Shown: positions 17,124 through 29,696 of the stretch, piece by piece
Layout: the number at the start of each line of letters is the position of its first letter
How positions within the stretch are numbered: the stretch's first letter is position 1
Source of the DNA: [Mycobacterium] fortunisiensis
GTDB taxonomy: Bacteria > Actinomycetota > Actinomycetes > Mycobacteriales > Mycobacteriaceae
DNA: 47,352 bases
Assembly (NCBI RefSeq): GCF_019050325.1
Contig: NZ_VOMB01000003.1
Span: 1 to 47,352 of the forward strand
Direction: 5' to 3'
The notes under the pieces: generated by a model
The model's database searches: none
Told to the model about the DNA's origin: nothing
The model's input: only the letters and a program-made list of their open reading frames with translations
Program-made: the position numbers and the translations under genes

Positions 17124-18254
17124 ATGACCGTACTGGTGATCAACTCGGGCTCATCGTCTTTGAAGTACGCGGTGGTGAAGCCGGCCACCGGAGAATTCCT
17201 GGCCGACGGGATCATCGAGCAGGTCGGTGAGGGCCCGATCGCCGACCACGACGCCGCCCTGACCGCCACCTTCGACAAGCTCGCCGCCGAGGGGTTGCAC
17301 CTCGACGACCTCGGCCTGGTCGCCGTCGGGCACCGGGTGGTGCACGGGGGCAAGAAGTTCTACCGCCCCACCCTCATCGATGACGCCCTGGTGGAAGAGA
17401 TCGAAGAGCTGTCTCCGCTGGCGCCGCTGCACAATCCGCCGGCCGTGCTGGGTATCGAGGTGGCCCGGCGGATGCTGCCGGATCTACCACACATCGCGGT
17501 GTTCGACACCGCGTTCTTCCACAATCTGCCGTTGGCCGCCGAGATGTACGCGATCGACCGGAAACTGGCCGACCGGTGGCGGATTCGCCGCTACGGCTTC
17601 CACGGCACCTCACACGAGTACGTCAGCCGGCAGGCCGCCGAGTTCCTGGGGCGTCGCTACGGGTCGCTGAACCAGATCGTGCTGCACCTGGGCAACGGGG
17701 CCTCGGCGTCGGCGATCGCCAACGGCAGTCCGGTCGACACCTCGATGGGGCTGACCCCGATGGAAGGCCTGGTGATGGGCACCCGCAGCGGTGACATCGA
17801 TCCGGGCATCATCATGTACCTGTGGCGCACCGCCGGCATGAGCGTCGAGGACATCGAGACCATGCTCAACCGCAACTCCGGTGTGCTGGGTCTCGGCGGC
17901 GCCAACGACTTCCGGGACCTGCGCCGGCTCATCGAATCCGGGGACAGCGCAGCACAATTGGCCTACGACGTGTATGTGCACCGGCTGCGCAAGTACGTCG
18001 GCGCCTATATGGCGGTTCTCGGCCGCACCGACGTCATCAGCTTCACCGCCGGCGTCGGGGAGAACGACATCGGGGTACGCCGCGATGCCCTGGCCGGCCT
18101 GGCGCCGCTGGGCATCGAGATCGACGAAGCCCGCAACGCCGGCCCGTCGCGTGAGGTCCGGTGCATCTCCACGCCCGAGTCGCCGATCACGGTCCTGGTG
18201 GTGCCCACCAACGAGGAGTTGGCGATCGCCCAGGCCTGCGCCGAGATGGTTTGA
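17124..18254 (+). CDS. ackA: Acetate kinase
   Basis: A 376-residue ASKHA-fold kinase that transfers phosphate between acetyl-phosphate and ADP. The family signatures are [15 protein letters not shown] at the N-terminus, [13 protein letters not shown] in the middle, the [11 protein letters not shown] phosphate loop, [23 protein letters not shown], and FTAGVGEND near the C-terminus. The length is slightly short for the family but all motifs are present. It starts 1 bp after the pta stop and is therefore co-transcribed with it. The end faces pknG with only 13 bp between the two stops, and no clear hairpin terminator is visible there. Confidence 0.96.
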   Translation: MTVLVINSGSSSLKYAVVKPATGEFLADGIIEQVGEGPIADHDAALTATFDKLAAEGLHLDDLGLVAVGHRVVHGGKKFYRPTLIDDALVEEIEELSPLAPLHNPPAVLGIEVARRMLPDLPHIAVFDTAFFHNLPLAAEMYAIDRKLADRWRIRRYGFHGTSHEYVSRQAAEFLGRRYGSLNQIVLHLGNGASASAIANGSPVDTSMGLTPMEGLVMGTRSGDIDPGIIMYLWRTAGMSVEDIETMLNRNSGVLGLGGANDFRDLRRLIESGDSAAQLAYDVYVHRLRKYVGAYMAVLGRTDVISFTAGVGENDIGVRRDALAGLAPLGIEIDEARNAGPSREVRCISTPESPITVLVVPTNEELAIAQACAEMV

Positions 18255-18267
18255 TCCTTACCGGGAA

Positions 18268-21508
<3,241 letters not shown>

Positions 21509-21512
<4 letters not shown>

Positions 21513-22828
21513 CTGTACTCACTGAGTCGGGGCCACAGCCCGAGCGCCACTGCCAGCGCCGCGGCCACACTGAGCAGCGCGGCGCCCACCGTGGCGCCGG
21601 ACAACACCCGGCGGGCGTTGGCGATGTCGTTGCGCAACTCGCTGCGGCAATGTTCGATGCCCTTGGCCAACGCGGCGTCGAGCTTGTCGAATGCCGGCGT
21701 GGAATCGTCCTCGCCGGTGCCCAGCGCCACCCGGGTGGCAGCCTGATAGTTGCCCACCGCGATGTAGGCGTTGATCCGGTCATCGGCCGCGCGCCACTTG
21801 GTGAGCAGTTCCTCGGCGCCCGACAGATCGCTCTTGTCGATGCCGGTGTCGCGGGCCAGGTACTGCGCGAGCTGCTGCTGCATGGCCTCGATGCGCTGGT
21901 AGTAGGACTGCTTGCGCAGGTTCTCGTCGCCGCGGCGGATCAGGGCCAGCGTCTCGTCGGCGCGGGCCTGCTGTGCCGTGATGGCCAGGTTGGTCACCGT
22001 CTTGAGGGACTCGGCGGCGGTGTCCTTGGCGCTGCGGCTGTCCGACGTCGAGATCACCAACGCCGTGGTCACCCAGATCAGCATGATCAGCACGGCCAGC
22101 CCGCCGGCGACGAACCCGATGTTCACCCGGCGCCGGGTACGCCGCGCCAGCCAGCGGTTGGCGAACGCCCCGAACATCAAGGTGGCCAGCACCACCAGCA
22201 TCACCGGGGCCGGGATCCGGGTGGAGGCCGTCGTCTCGGCGTCCACCCGCGCCGAGGTCTCCTCGTACAGCCGCTGGGCGTCGGGCAGGATCTGCGCCTG
22301 CATCATCGCGGAGGCTTCCGACAGGTACGACGAACCCACCGGGTTGCCGGCCCGGTTGTTGGTGCGGGCCGTCTCCACCAGACCCGTGTAGACCGCCAGC
22401 CGAGCATTGATCCGGCCGAGCACCTGCACCAGGGCCTCGTCGGTCAGCCCGCTGGAGGCCCGCGTCACCGCCACCGAGGCGTCGGTGATGGCCTGCTCGT
22501 ACCGCTGCCGCACATCGCGCGGTTCGGCGCCGGCGATGAACGCCGTGGCCGCGGCGGCGTCGGCCACCGACAGCGTGGTGTAGAGCTGGCCGGCCGCGAA
22601 GGCCAGCGGCTCGGTGTGGTCGAGGACCGTGGTCAACGCCTGCTGGCGGTCGTTGATCGTGGTGGACGTCGCGAACGCACTGGCGATGACCAACCCGGCG
22701 AGGACCACCCCGATGGTGAGAATCCGCCCGGGCGTGGTCCACAGAAACCACCACCGCGGATGGGCAGGAGTAGTCGGCGACCGGGACGCGAGCGGTTCGG
22801 TCGAGGGATGTGCCAACTCCACAGTCAC
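21509..22828 (-). CDS. glnX: Membrane sensor protein GlnX
   Basis: A 439-residue membrane protein with one hydrophobic helix at about 34-56, a long outer helical domain at about 57-204, a helix pair at about 205-260, a second long soluble region at about 262-405 and a final helix at about 408-433. The layout resembles bacterial sensor input domains. In M. tuberculosis the homologue (Rv0412c, same length as I recall) links GlnH ligand binding to PknG. GTG at 22828 is preceded by GAGG about 10 bp upstream. It is the first gene of the glnX-glnH-pknG operon; the promoter is at 22874-22879. Confidence 0.9.
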
Positions 22829-22873
22829 CTGCGCACGGACCTCATTTATTTCGGTGCTTACGGCTGCCCCCAC

Positions 22874-22879
22874 ACTATA
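22874..22879 (-). promoter_or_regulatory. -10 element for glnX-glnH-pknG
   Basis: TATAGT on the minus strand, inside the only A/T-rich tract of this region (22874-22887). The predicted transcript start is near 22867, giving a leader of about 39 nt before GTG 22828. No -35 box is evident, as is common in mycobacteria. Confidence 0.5.
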
Positions 22880-22948
22880 AAAAAATTCTAAGAGCCCCCG
22901 CTTAGGCTCGCGGAGAAAGTGGGGACCACCGAATGTGGCGGTGTTCCT

Positions 22949-22954
22949 TATCCT
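22949..22954 (+). promoter_or_regulatory. -10 element for leaderless mutT3
   Basis: TATCCT matches TANNNT and stands exactly 6 bp before GTG 22961. It also decides the start of mutT3 against the longer open frame upstream. Confidence 0.55.
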
Positions 22955-22960
22955 GTACGG

Positions 22961-23467
22961 GTGCGCGGCGACGGTGACGGCTGGGTGTTCTCCGACAACG
23001 GCGCCCGCTACTGGGGGCGCCACGGTGCGGCGGGCCTGTTGCTGCGCGCCCCGTGGCCGGGCGGATCGGCCGCGGTGCTGCTGCAGCACCGGGCTCCGTG
23101 GAGCCATCAGGGCGGCACCTGGGCGCTGCCCGGCGGCGCCCGCGACAGTCACGAGACCGCCGAGCAGGCCGCGGTGCGGGAAGCCCACGAGGAAGCCGGG
23201 GTGACGGCCGAGCAGCTCACCGTGCGGACCACCGTGGTGACCGCGGAGGTGGCCGGGATCGGCGGCACACACTGGTCCTACACCACCGTGATCGCCGACG
23301 TGGCCGAGCCGCTGGAGACCGTCCCCAACCGGGAGAGCTCGGAGCTGCGCTGGGTGGCCGAGGACGAGGTCGCCGATCTGCCGTTGCATCCCGGGTTCGC
23401 GGCCAGCTGGCAGCACCTGCGGACGGTGACGGCCGCGCTGCCGCTGGAACTCAACCGGCCGCGCTGA
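22961..23467 (+). CDS. mutT3: Nudix hydrolase (MutT3-type)
   Basis: A 168-residue Nudix protein that hydrolyses nucleoside diphosphates linked to another moiety. The complete Nudix box is at 58-80, with Gly, Glu, the RExxEE core (Arg73, Glu74, Glu77, Glu78) and a closing Gly. The name follows position, between glnX and thiE as in M. tuberculosis, where MutT3 acts on 8-oxo-dGDP type substrates. The protein here is shorter than my recollection of the M. tuberculosis one. It is divergent from glnX and its last 17 bp overlap the end of the convergent thiE. Confidence 0.88.
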   Translation: MRGDGDGWVFSDNGARYWGRHGAAGLLLRAPWPGGSAAVLLQHRAPWSHQGGTWALPGGARDSHETAEQAAVREAHEEAGVTAEQLTVRTTVVTAEVAGIGGTHWSYTTVIADVAEPLETVPNRESSELRWVAEDEVADLPLHPGFAASWQHLRTVTAALPLELNRPR

Positions 23468-24122
23468 GCGCATCCTTCAATTCCGCGGCCGCCGCCCGCG
23501 GATCGTCGGCGGCGGTGATGGCCCGGACCACCACGATGCGCCGCGCCCCGGCGGCCAGCACCTCGGGCAGCCGCTGCTGATCGATCCCGCCGATCGCGAA
23601 CCACGGTTTGGCCGGGTTCAGTGCCGCCGTCGAGCGCACCAGATCCAGGCCCGGCGCGGTGCGGCCCGGCTTGGTCGGGGTGGGCCAGCACGGTCCGACG
23701 CAGAAGTAGTCGACGGGCTCGGCCACGGCGGCGGCCATCTGTTCGGAGTCGTGGGTGGACCGCCCGATCACCGGACGGGTGCCGATGATGCCGCGGGCCA
23801 CGTCCAGCGGCAGATCGTCCTGGCCCAGGTGCAGCACATCGGCCCCGGCCGCCCGCGCGATGTCGGCACGGTCGTTGACCGCCAGCAACGCCCCGTGGCG
23901 ACGGGCCGCGCCGGCCAGGATTTCCAGGGCCTGCAGCTCCTGACGGGCCTCCAACGGGCCGAACTGCTTCTCCCCGGGCGAGCCCTTGTCCCGCAGCTGG
24001 ATCAGATCGACCCCGCCGGCCAGCGCCGCGTCGGCGAATTCGGCCAGATCACCACGTTCTCGGCGGGCGTCGGTGCACAGGTAGAGGTTGGCGCGCTGCA
24101 AACGGTCGGCGGGAGATTCCAC
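23451..24122 (-). CDS. thiE: Thiamine-phosphate synthase
   Basis: A 223-residue TIM-barrel enzyme that joins hydroxymethylpyrimidine diphosphate and thiazole phosphate to give thiamine phosphate. Motifs are [57 protein letters not shown] and WFAIGGI, all characteristic of ThiE. The start is GTG 24122, exactly 6 bp after a TACCGT -10, so the message appears leaderless. It is read away from the thiOSG operon and therefore is not downstream of the TPP riboswitch. The 3' end overlaps mutT3. Confidence 0.95.
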   Translation of the reverse strand: MESPADRLQRANLYLCTDARRERGDLAEFADAALAGGVDLIQLRDKGSPGEKQFGPLEARQELQALEILAGAARRHGALLAVNDRADIARAAGADVLHLGQDDLPLDVARGIIGTRPVIGRSTHDSEQMAAAVAEPVDYFCVGPCWPTPTKPGRTAPGLDLVRSTAALNPAKPWFAIGGIDQQRLPEVLAAGARRIVVVRAITAADDPRAAAAELKDALSAAG

Positions 24123-24128
24123 ACCGCG

Positions 24129-24134
24129 ACGGTA
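24129..24134 (-). promoter_or_regulatory. -10 element for leaderless thiE
   Basis: TACCGT on the minus strand with 6 bp to the GTG start codon at 24122. Confidence 0.5.
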
Positions 24135-24150
24135 GCCGGTGCCGCCCGAG

Positions 24151-24156
24151 TAGCCT
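24151..24156 (+). promoter_or_regulatory. -10 element for the thiOSG riboswitch transcript
   Basis: TAGCCT on the plus strand. The expected transcript start is near 24163, just before the first conserved riboswitch bases, which fits a full-length aptamer. Confidence 0.45.
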
Positions 24157-24166
24157 GGACTGGCAA

Positions 24167-24257
24167 TACGGGTGCCCCGGGGTCGCGGGGCTGAGAGTGG
24201 GCATACGGACCGGCCCTGACCGTCACACCTGATCCGGGTCATGCCGGCGTAGGGAGC
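24167..24257 (+). promoter_or_regulatory. TPP riboswitch (THI element)
   Basis: The conserved aptamer halves are both present: GGGTGCCCC followed by GGGGCTGAGAG at 24187-24197, and ACCTGATCCGGGTCATGCC with GCGTAGGGA at about 24227-24255. The final AGGGAGCGGAG overlaps the ribosome site of thiO (ATG 24263), so thiamine pyrophosphate binding most likely blocks translation initiation. No terminator hairpin is seen between it and thiO. Confidence 0.95.
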
Positions 24258-24262
24258 GGAGT

Positions 24263-25278
24263 ATGGCAACAGGAGGAGCCGCAACACTGGCCGTGATCGG
24301 CGGCGGGGTGATCGGGCTGTCGGTGGCGCGCCGGGCGGCGCTGGACGGCTGGACCGTGCGGGTGCACCACACCGGCGAACACGGCGCCTCCTGGGTGGCC
24401 GGCGGCATGCTGGCGCCGCACAGCGAAGGCTGGCCGGGCGAAGAGCAGATGCTGCAGATCGGCCTGGAATCGCTGAAGCTGTGGCACTCGGGATTCCTCG
24501 ACGGGCTGGCGCCGGAGGTCGTGACCGCACACGAGTCTCTGGTGGTCGCCGTGGACCGGGCCGACGTGGCCGATCTGCGCACCGTCGCCGAATGGTTGTC
24601 GGCCCAGGGCCAGCCGGTCGAGCTGACCACCGCCGCCCGCGACGTGGAACCGCTGCTGGCCCAAGGTATTCGGCACGGCTTCCGGGCCACCACTGAACTG
24701 GCCGTGGACAACCGCGCCGTGGTCGACGGCCTGGCCGCGCACTGCGAGCGCCTCGGCGTGCAGTGGGCCGGGCCGGTCACCGACCTGGACGAGGTTCGAG
24801 GGGTTGACGCGGTTGTCGTCGCCAACGGGATCGACGCCCCGACGCTGCTGCCCGGCCTGCCGGTACGGCCGGTCAAGGGCGAGGTGCTGCGGCTGCGCTG
24901 GCGCAAGGGCTGTATGCCGGTGCCGCAGCGGGTGATCCGGGCCCGGGTGCACGGCCGGCCGGCGTACCTGGTGCCGAGGGCCGACGGCGTCGTCGTCGGC
25001 GCCACCCAGTACGAGCACGGCCGCGACACCGCGCCGGTGGTGCACGGCGTGCGCGATCTGCTCGAGGACGCCTGCGCGGTGGTACCGGCCCTCGGCGAGT
25101 ACGAGTTGGCCGAGACGGCGGCCGGGTTGCGGCCGATGACGCCGGACGGGTTGCCGATCGTCGAACGGGTCGACGAACGCACGCTGGTGGCGGCCGGGCA
25201 TGGCCGCAACGGATTTCTGTTGGCGCCGTGGACCGCTGAGCGGGTCGCGGCTGAGCTCGCGATGAGCGTGGGAGCGAA

Positions 25279-25282
<4 letters not shown>
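24263..25282 (+). CDS. thiO: Glycine oxidase
   Basis: A 339-residue FAD-dependent amine oxidase of the DAO family that oxidises glycine to the imine needed for thiazole synthesis. The dinucleotide motif is [12 protein letters not shown] near the N-terminus, and the C-terminal flavin contact is [14 protein letters not shown] and [11 protein letters not shown]. It is the first gene after the TPP riboswitch; the ribosome site AGGGAGCGGAG lies within the riboswitch 3' end. The stop overlaps the thiS ATG (ATGA). Confidence 0.96.
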
Positions 25283-26984
<1,702 letters not shown>

Positions 26985-26988
<4 letters not shown>

Positions 26989-27899
26989 TCGAACTGGCCG
27001 GGCTGACAAAGCTCTACGGCACCCACCGCGCCGTCGACGATCTGACCTTCACCGTCGAGCCAGGCCTGGTCACCGGATTCCTCGGGCCCAACGGCGCGGG
27101 CAAGACCACCACCATGCGGTTGATCCTCGGGTTGGACCACCCCACTGCCGGCACCGCGACTATCGGCGGCAAACGCTACCGGGACCTGCGCGATTCACTG
27201 CGCACCGTGGGCGCCCTGCTCGACGCGCGTCAGGCCCATCCCAGCCGCACCGCCCGCAACCACCTGCGCTGGATCGCGGCGGCCAACCGGATTCCGTCGT
27301 CACGGGTGGACGAGGTGCTCGAGATGGTCGGGTTGACGGCGGTGGCAGAACGCAACGCCGGAACGCTGTCGCTGGGGATGAGCCAGCGGCTCGGGATCGC
27401 CGGCGCGCTGCTGGGTGACCCGCCGGTGCTGTTGTTCGACGAGCCGGTCAACGGTCTGGACCCCGAGGGCATTCACTGGGTGCGCACCCTGATGCGTTCG
27501 CTGGCCGCCGAAGGCCGCACCGTGTTCGTGTCCAGCCACCTGCTGGCCGAGATGTCCAACACCGCCGACCAGTTGGTGGTGATCGGGCAGGGCAGGCTGA
27601 TCACCTCGACCACGGTGAGCGAGTTCGTCAACGGCACCTCGACCGGCACCGTGCGGGTGCGCAGCCCGCAATTGGAGACGCTGCGCGAGGTGCTCACCGA
27701 CGCCGGCTTCGACGTGGATGCCGCGACCGACGGCGATGCGCTGGCGGTGCGCGGGGTGGCCATCGAGGTGATCGGAGACCTGGCCGCCCGCAATGCCATC
27801 GCGCTGCACGAGTTGAGTCAGCGGCAGGGCACGCTGGAGGAGGCGTATCTGAAGCTCACCGACGACGCCGTCGACTACCGGGCGGCGGTGCAGAAATGA
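26985..27899 (+). CDS. ABC transporter ATP-binding protein
   Basis: A 304-residue ATPase of the drug/lipid-export (DrrA/CcmA-like) class. Walker A is GPNGAGKTT, the signature is LSLGMSQRLGIAGALLG, Walker B is PVLLFDEPVNGLDPEG and the switch His is in VSSHLLAEM. A C-terminal domain of about 80 residues follows, as in export-type ATPases. GTG at 26985 gives GTGA overlap with the hydrolase stop; GTG at 26976 is an alternative. It pairs with the permease encoded next, and the two likely form a homodimeric or heteromeric exporter with an unknown substrate. Confidence 0.92.
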
Positions 27900-28654
27900 G
27901 TGCGCTGGCCGCGCTCGACGCCGAGCGCATCAAACTGTCCACCACCCGTTCACCGCTGTGGTCGGTGGTCGGGGTGGCGGTGCTCAGCCTCGGCGTGGCC
28001 GCCATGCAGGGCACGGGCGCCCACCATTACGCCGGCCTGCCTCCGGGCAAGGCCGCGCTGGGCGTGGCGATCTTCGGGGTGCCGGTGCTGATGGTGCTGT
28101 CCTCGATGACCATGACCGGCGAGTACCGCAGCGGGCTGATCCGCACCACCCTGTTGGCCACACCGAACCGCATCCAGGTGCTGACCGCCAAGGCCGTGGT
28201 GTGTGCGGCGTTCTCCTCGGTGTGCGCGGTACTGATGGTGTTGGCCTCGGTGCTGGTGGCCCGCATGGTCGCCGACCCGGTGGTCGGCACCCAGTTGTCG
28301 ATGGCCAACTCGGTGACCTGGCGGGTGGCCGGCGGGTTCGCGTTGTACGCCGCGCTGGCCGCAGTGCTCGGGGTGGCGGTCGGCGGGCTGCTGCGGTTTG
28401 CCGCCGGGGCCGTGGCGGTCCTGCTGCTGTGGCCGCTGGTGGCCGAGCCTCTGCTGGGCAACCTGCCCGGCACCGGAGCCCAGCTCGGCCCGTGGCTGCC
28501 GTTCGCCAACATGTTCCGGTTCCTGCAGGTGGACTGGCTGTTCCTGAACTACGACATGCCGTGGAGCGAGGTGACCTCGCTGTTGTACTTCCTGGCCTGG
28601 GTGGTGGTGGCGTTCGTCGCCGCGGCGGTCCTGCTGACCAGGCGGGACGCCTGA
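27896..28654 (+). CDS. ABC-2-type transporter permease
   Basis: A 252-residue membrane protein with about six hydrophobic segments. It starts with a short cytoplasmic part (ALDAERIKLSTTRSPLWS), the amphipathic opening common to ABC-2 permeases that pair with bacitracin/lantibiotic-type ATPases. It overlaps the ATPase gene as ATGA. The stop codon lies inside a large palindrome (28652-28674) that also contains the stop of the convergent slipin gene. Confidence 0.88.
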   Translation: MSALAALDAERIKLSTTRSPLWSVVGVAVLSLGVAAMQGTGAHHYAGLPPGKAALGVAIFGVPVLMVLSSMTMTGEYRSGLIRTTLLATPNRIQVLTAKAVVCAAFSSVCAVLMVLASVLVARMVADPVVGTQLSMANSVTWRVAGGFALYAALAAVLGVAVGGLLRFAAGAVAVLLLWPLVAEPLLGNLPGTGAQLGPWLPFANMFRFLQVDWLFLNYDMPWSEVTSLLYFLAWVVVAFVAAAVLLTRRDA

Positions 28655-28674
28655 CCCGGACTCAGTCCGGGTCA
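28652..28674. terminator. Palindrome containing both convergent stop codons, likely bidirectional terminator
   Basis: TGACCCGGACT, one C, then AGTCCGGGTCA: a perfect 11-bp inverted repeat. Its left end is the permease TGA (28652-28654) and the slipin stop is at 28662-28664 on the other strand. A very stable GC hairpin would form in both transcripts. No T tract follows on either side, as usual for mycobacterial hairpin terminators. Confidence 0.6.
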
Positions 28675-29360
28675 GACGCCACGTCGGTGGCCCCCGCGTC
28701 CCCGCCGAGGGCCAGCACCACCTTTGACCCGTACGGCATGCGCTGGACCAGCTGCAGCTGAGCCAGCGCCGGGTGGGCGTCCAGCAGCTTGCCGGCGTTG
28801 GCCAGTGCACGCAGCGCAGCGGTCTCGGCGCGAGCCGTCTCCAGCTTCGCCGCACCGACGGCCTTGGCTGTTACCAGTTGCATTGCCGCGGCACGAATCT
28901 CGGCCGGCACAATGACGTCCTTGACGTAGGCCGCGACCACCTCGACGCCGGCGCGGGCGCCGGCCGCCTGTGCCGCAGCTGCGATCGCCTCGGCGTCGAT
29001 GCGGTTGCCACGCTGCATCACCTCGTCGGCGGTCGCGCCGGCGACAATGTCGCGCAGCGCGATCTGGGCGGCCAGGTACACCGCGGCCATCGGGTCGGCC
29101 GCGGCCTCGGTGTGGACCACGGCGTCGGTGACCTTGAACTGCAGCGCCACCGTGATCCGCAGCGTCACCGCGTCGGAGGTCAGCACCTCCTGCGGGGCCA
29201 GCGTAAGCATCTGCTCACGCATCTCGACACGCATCACCGAGGCCGCCACATCAATGCGGTGCCGGCCCGGGGGAAGGACCCGACGCAGCGTGCCGTCGAC
29301 GTATTCCAGTGCGCACTGGCCTGCGGAAACCGTGATCCGGTTGAACGTGAAGATACCCAT
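28662..29360 (-). CDS. Slipin / SPFH (band 7) domain protein
   Basis: A 232-residue stomatin-like protein. The band 7 domain runs from about 10 to 180: the start ITVSAGQCALEYVDG, the GRHRID turn, EVLTSDAVTLRITVALQFKVTD, and AGVEVVAAYVKDVIVPAEI are all typical of slipins. It ends with an Ala-rich helical stretch. Unlike most slipins there is no obvious N-terminal membrane helix, so it may sit at the membrane peripherally. The ATG at 29360 has a strong AAGGAGGA ribosome site that can be paired by a CTCCTT element in the leader (see 29369-29501). The function is unknown; the family organises membrane patches. Confidence 0.88.
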   Translation of the reverse strand: MGIFTFNRITVSAGQCALEYVDGTLRRVLPPGRHRIDVAASVMRVEMREQMLTLAPQEVLTSDAVTLRITVALQFKVTDAVVHTEAAADPMAAVYLAAQIALRDIVAGATADEVMQRGNRIDAEAIAAAAQAAGARAGVEVVAAYVKDVIVPAEIRAAAMQLVTAKAVGAAKLETARAETAALRALANAGKLLDAHPALAQLQLVQRMPYGSKVVLALGGDAGATDVASDPD

Positions 29361-29368
29361 GTCGTGTC

Positions 29369-29501
29369 CTCCTTCCGGTGGATGTGTGTGTGCGGCAAGG
29401 AGATACCGTCGCCGGGCGCAATCGGCAGCGGGGCGTCACATCCCCGTACCGGCGGATGCGGGCCACAAGGCCGTCGACTGCGCGATTCCGGCGACGGTAT
29501 C
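29369..29501 (-). promoter_or_regulatory. Structured 5' leader of the slipin gene, candidate RNA switch
   Basis: On the minus strand, a perfect 14-bp helix (29488-29501 with 29402-29415) closes a branched domain. Inside are a 5-bp helix (29479-29483 with 29416-29420), a GGCC hairpin (29461-29464 with 29469-29472) and a CGGGG/CCCCG hairpin (29429-29433 with 29442-29446). Directly below, CTCCTT (29397-29402) can pair with AAGGAG (29369-29374), which is the ribosome site of the slipin gene. The base at 29402 is shared by the two helices, so they could compete. I do not recognise a known riboswitch class. All pairing was read by eye. Confidence 0.4.
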
Positions 29502-29587
29502 GGGGTGTAGGAGAGGATTCGAACCTCAGGCCCTTTTACCTGTGCCATGGCGCCGCCGGCAACACACAGAAACGTTGCGGTACCCCG
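29501..29587 (-). other. tRNA-like segment, not a standard tRNA
   Basis: On the minus strand 87 nt could fold as a cloverleaf-like unit. A CGGGGT/ACCCCG closing helix joins the two ends. A GCAAC/GTTGC arm and a CAGG/CCTG arm lie between them. The near-canonical T-arm GAGG-TTCGAAT-CCTC is at about 29513-29527. A normal D-loop and a clear anticodon loop are missing. It could be a decayed tRNA, a former phage attachment remnant, or a tRNA mimic joined to the slipin leader. The remaining gap up to 29683 shows no further gene. Confidence 0.3.
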
Positions 29588-29683
29588 CTCGGCCTGCCTC
29601 CCTGTCGGCGCCGGGAAACACCCTGCCATCACAGCAAACCACCAGGCAACCGATTTATTCGCAGGTTGGTCGTGTGTACCGGC

Positions 29684-29689
29684 TACCGT
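29684..29689 (+). promoter_or_regulatory. -10 element for the first M28 peptidase gene
   Basis: TACCGT matches TANNNT and lies 7 bp before ATG 29697, so the message would be leaderless or carry a single-base leader. Confidence 0.45.
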
Positions 29690-29696
29690 GGGTGCA

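Noticed and set aside
18255..18267. Terminator between ackA and pknG
   Set aside because: The 13-bp gap has no inverted repeat of useful length.
21742..22757. A second protein antisense or out of frame within glnX
   Set aside because: Low-complexity Arg/Gly/His composition and no motif; glnX has a coherent membrane layout in its own frame.
22829..23473. N-terminal extension of glnX through the mutT3 gene
   Set aside because: The promoter at 22874-22879 and the GTG at 22828 with a GAGG site give a protein of the expected length; the rest is antisense to mutT3.
29501..29587. A functional tRNA gene on the minus strand
   Set aside because: Only the T-arm is canonical. The acceptor pairs imperfectly, there is no normal D-loop, and no 7-base anticodon loop with a proper stem can be drawn, so I list it as tRNA-like only.
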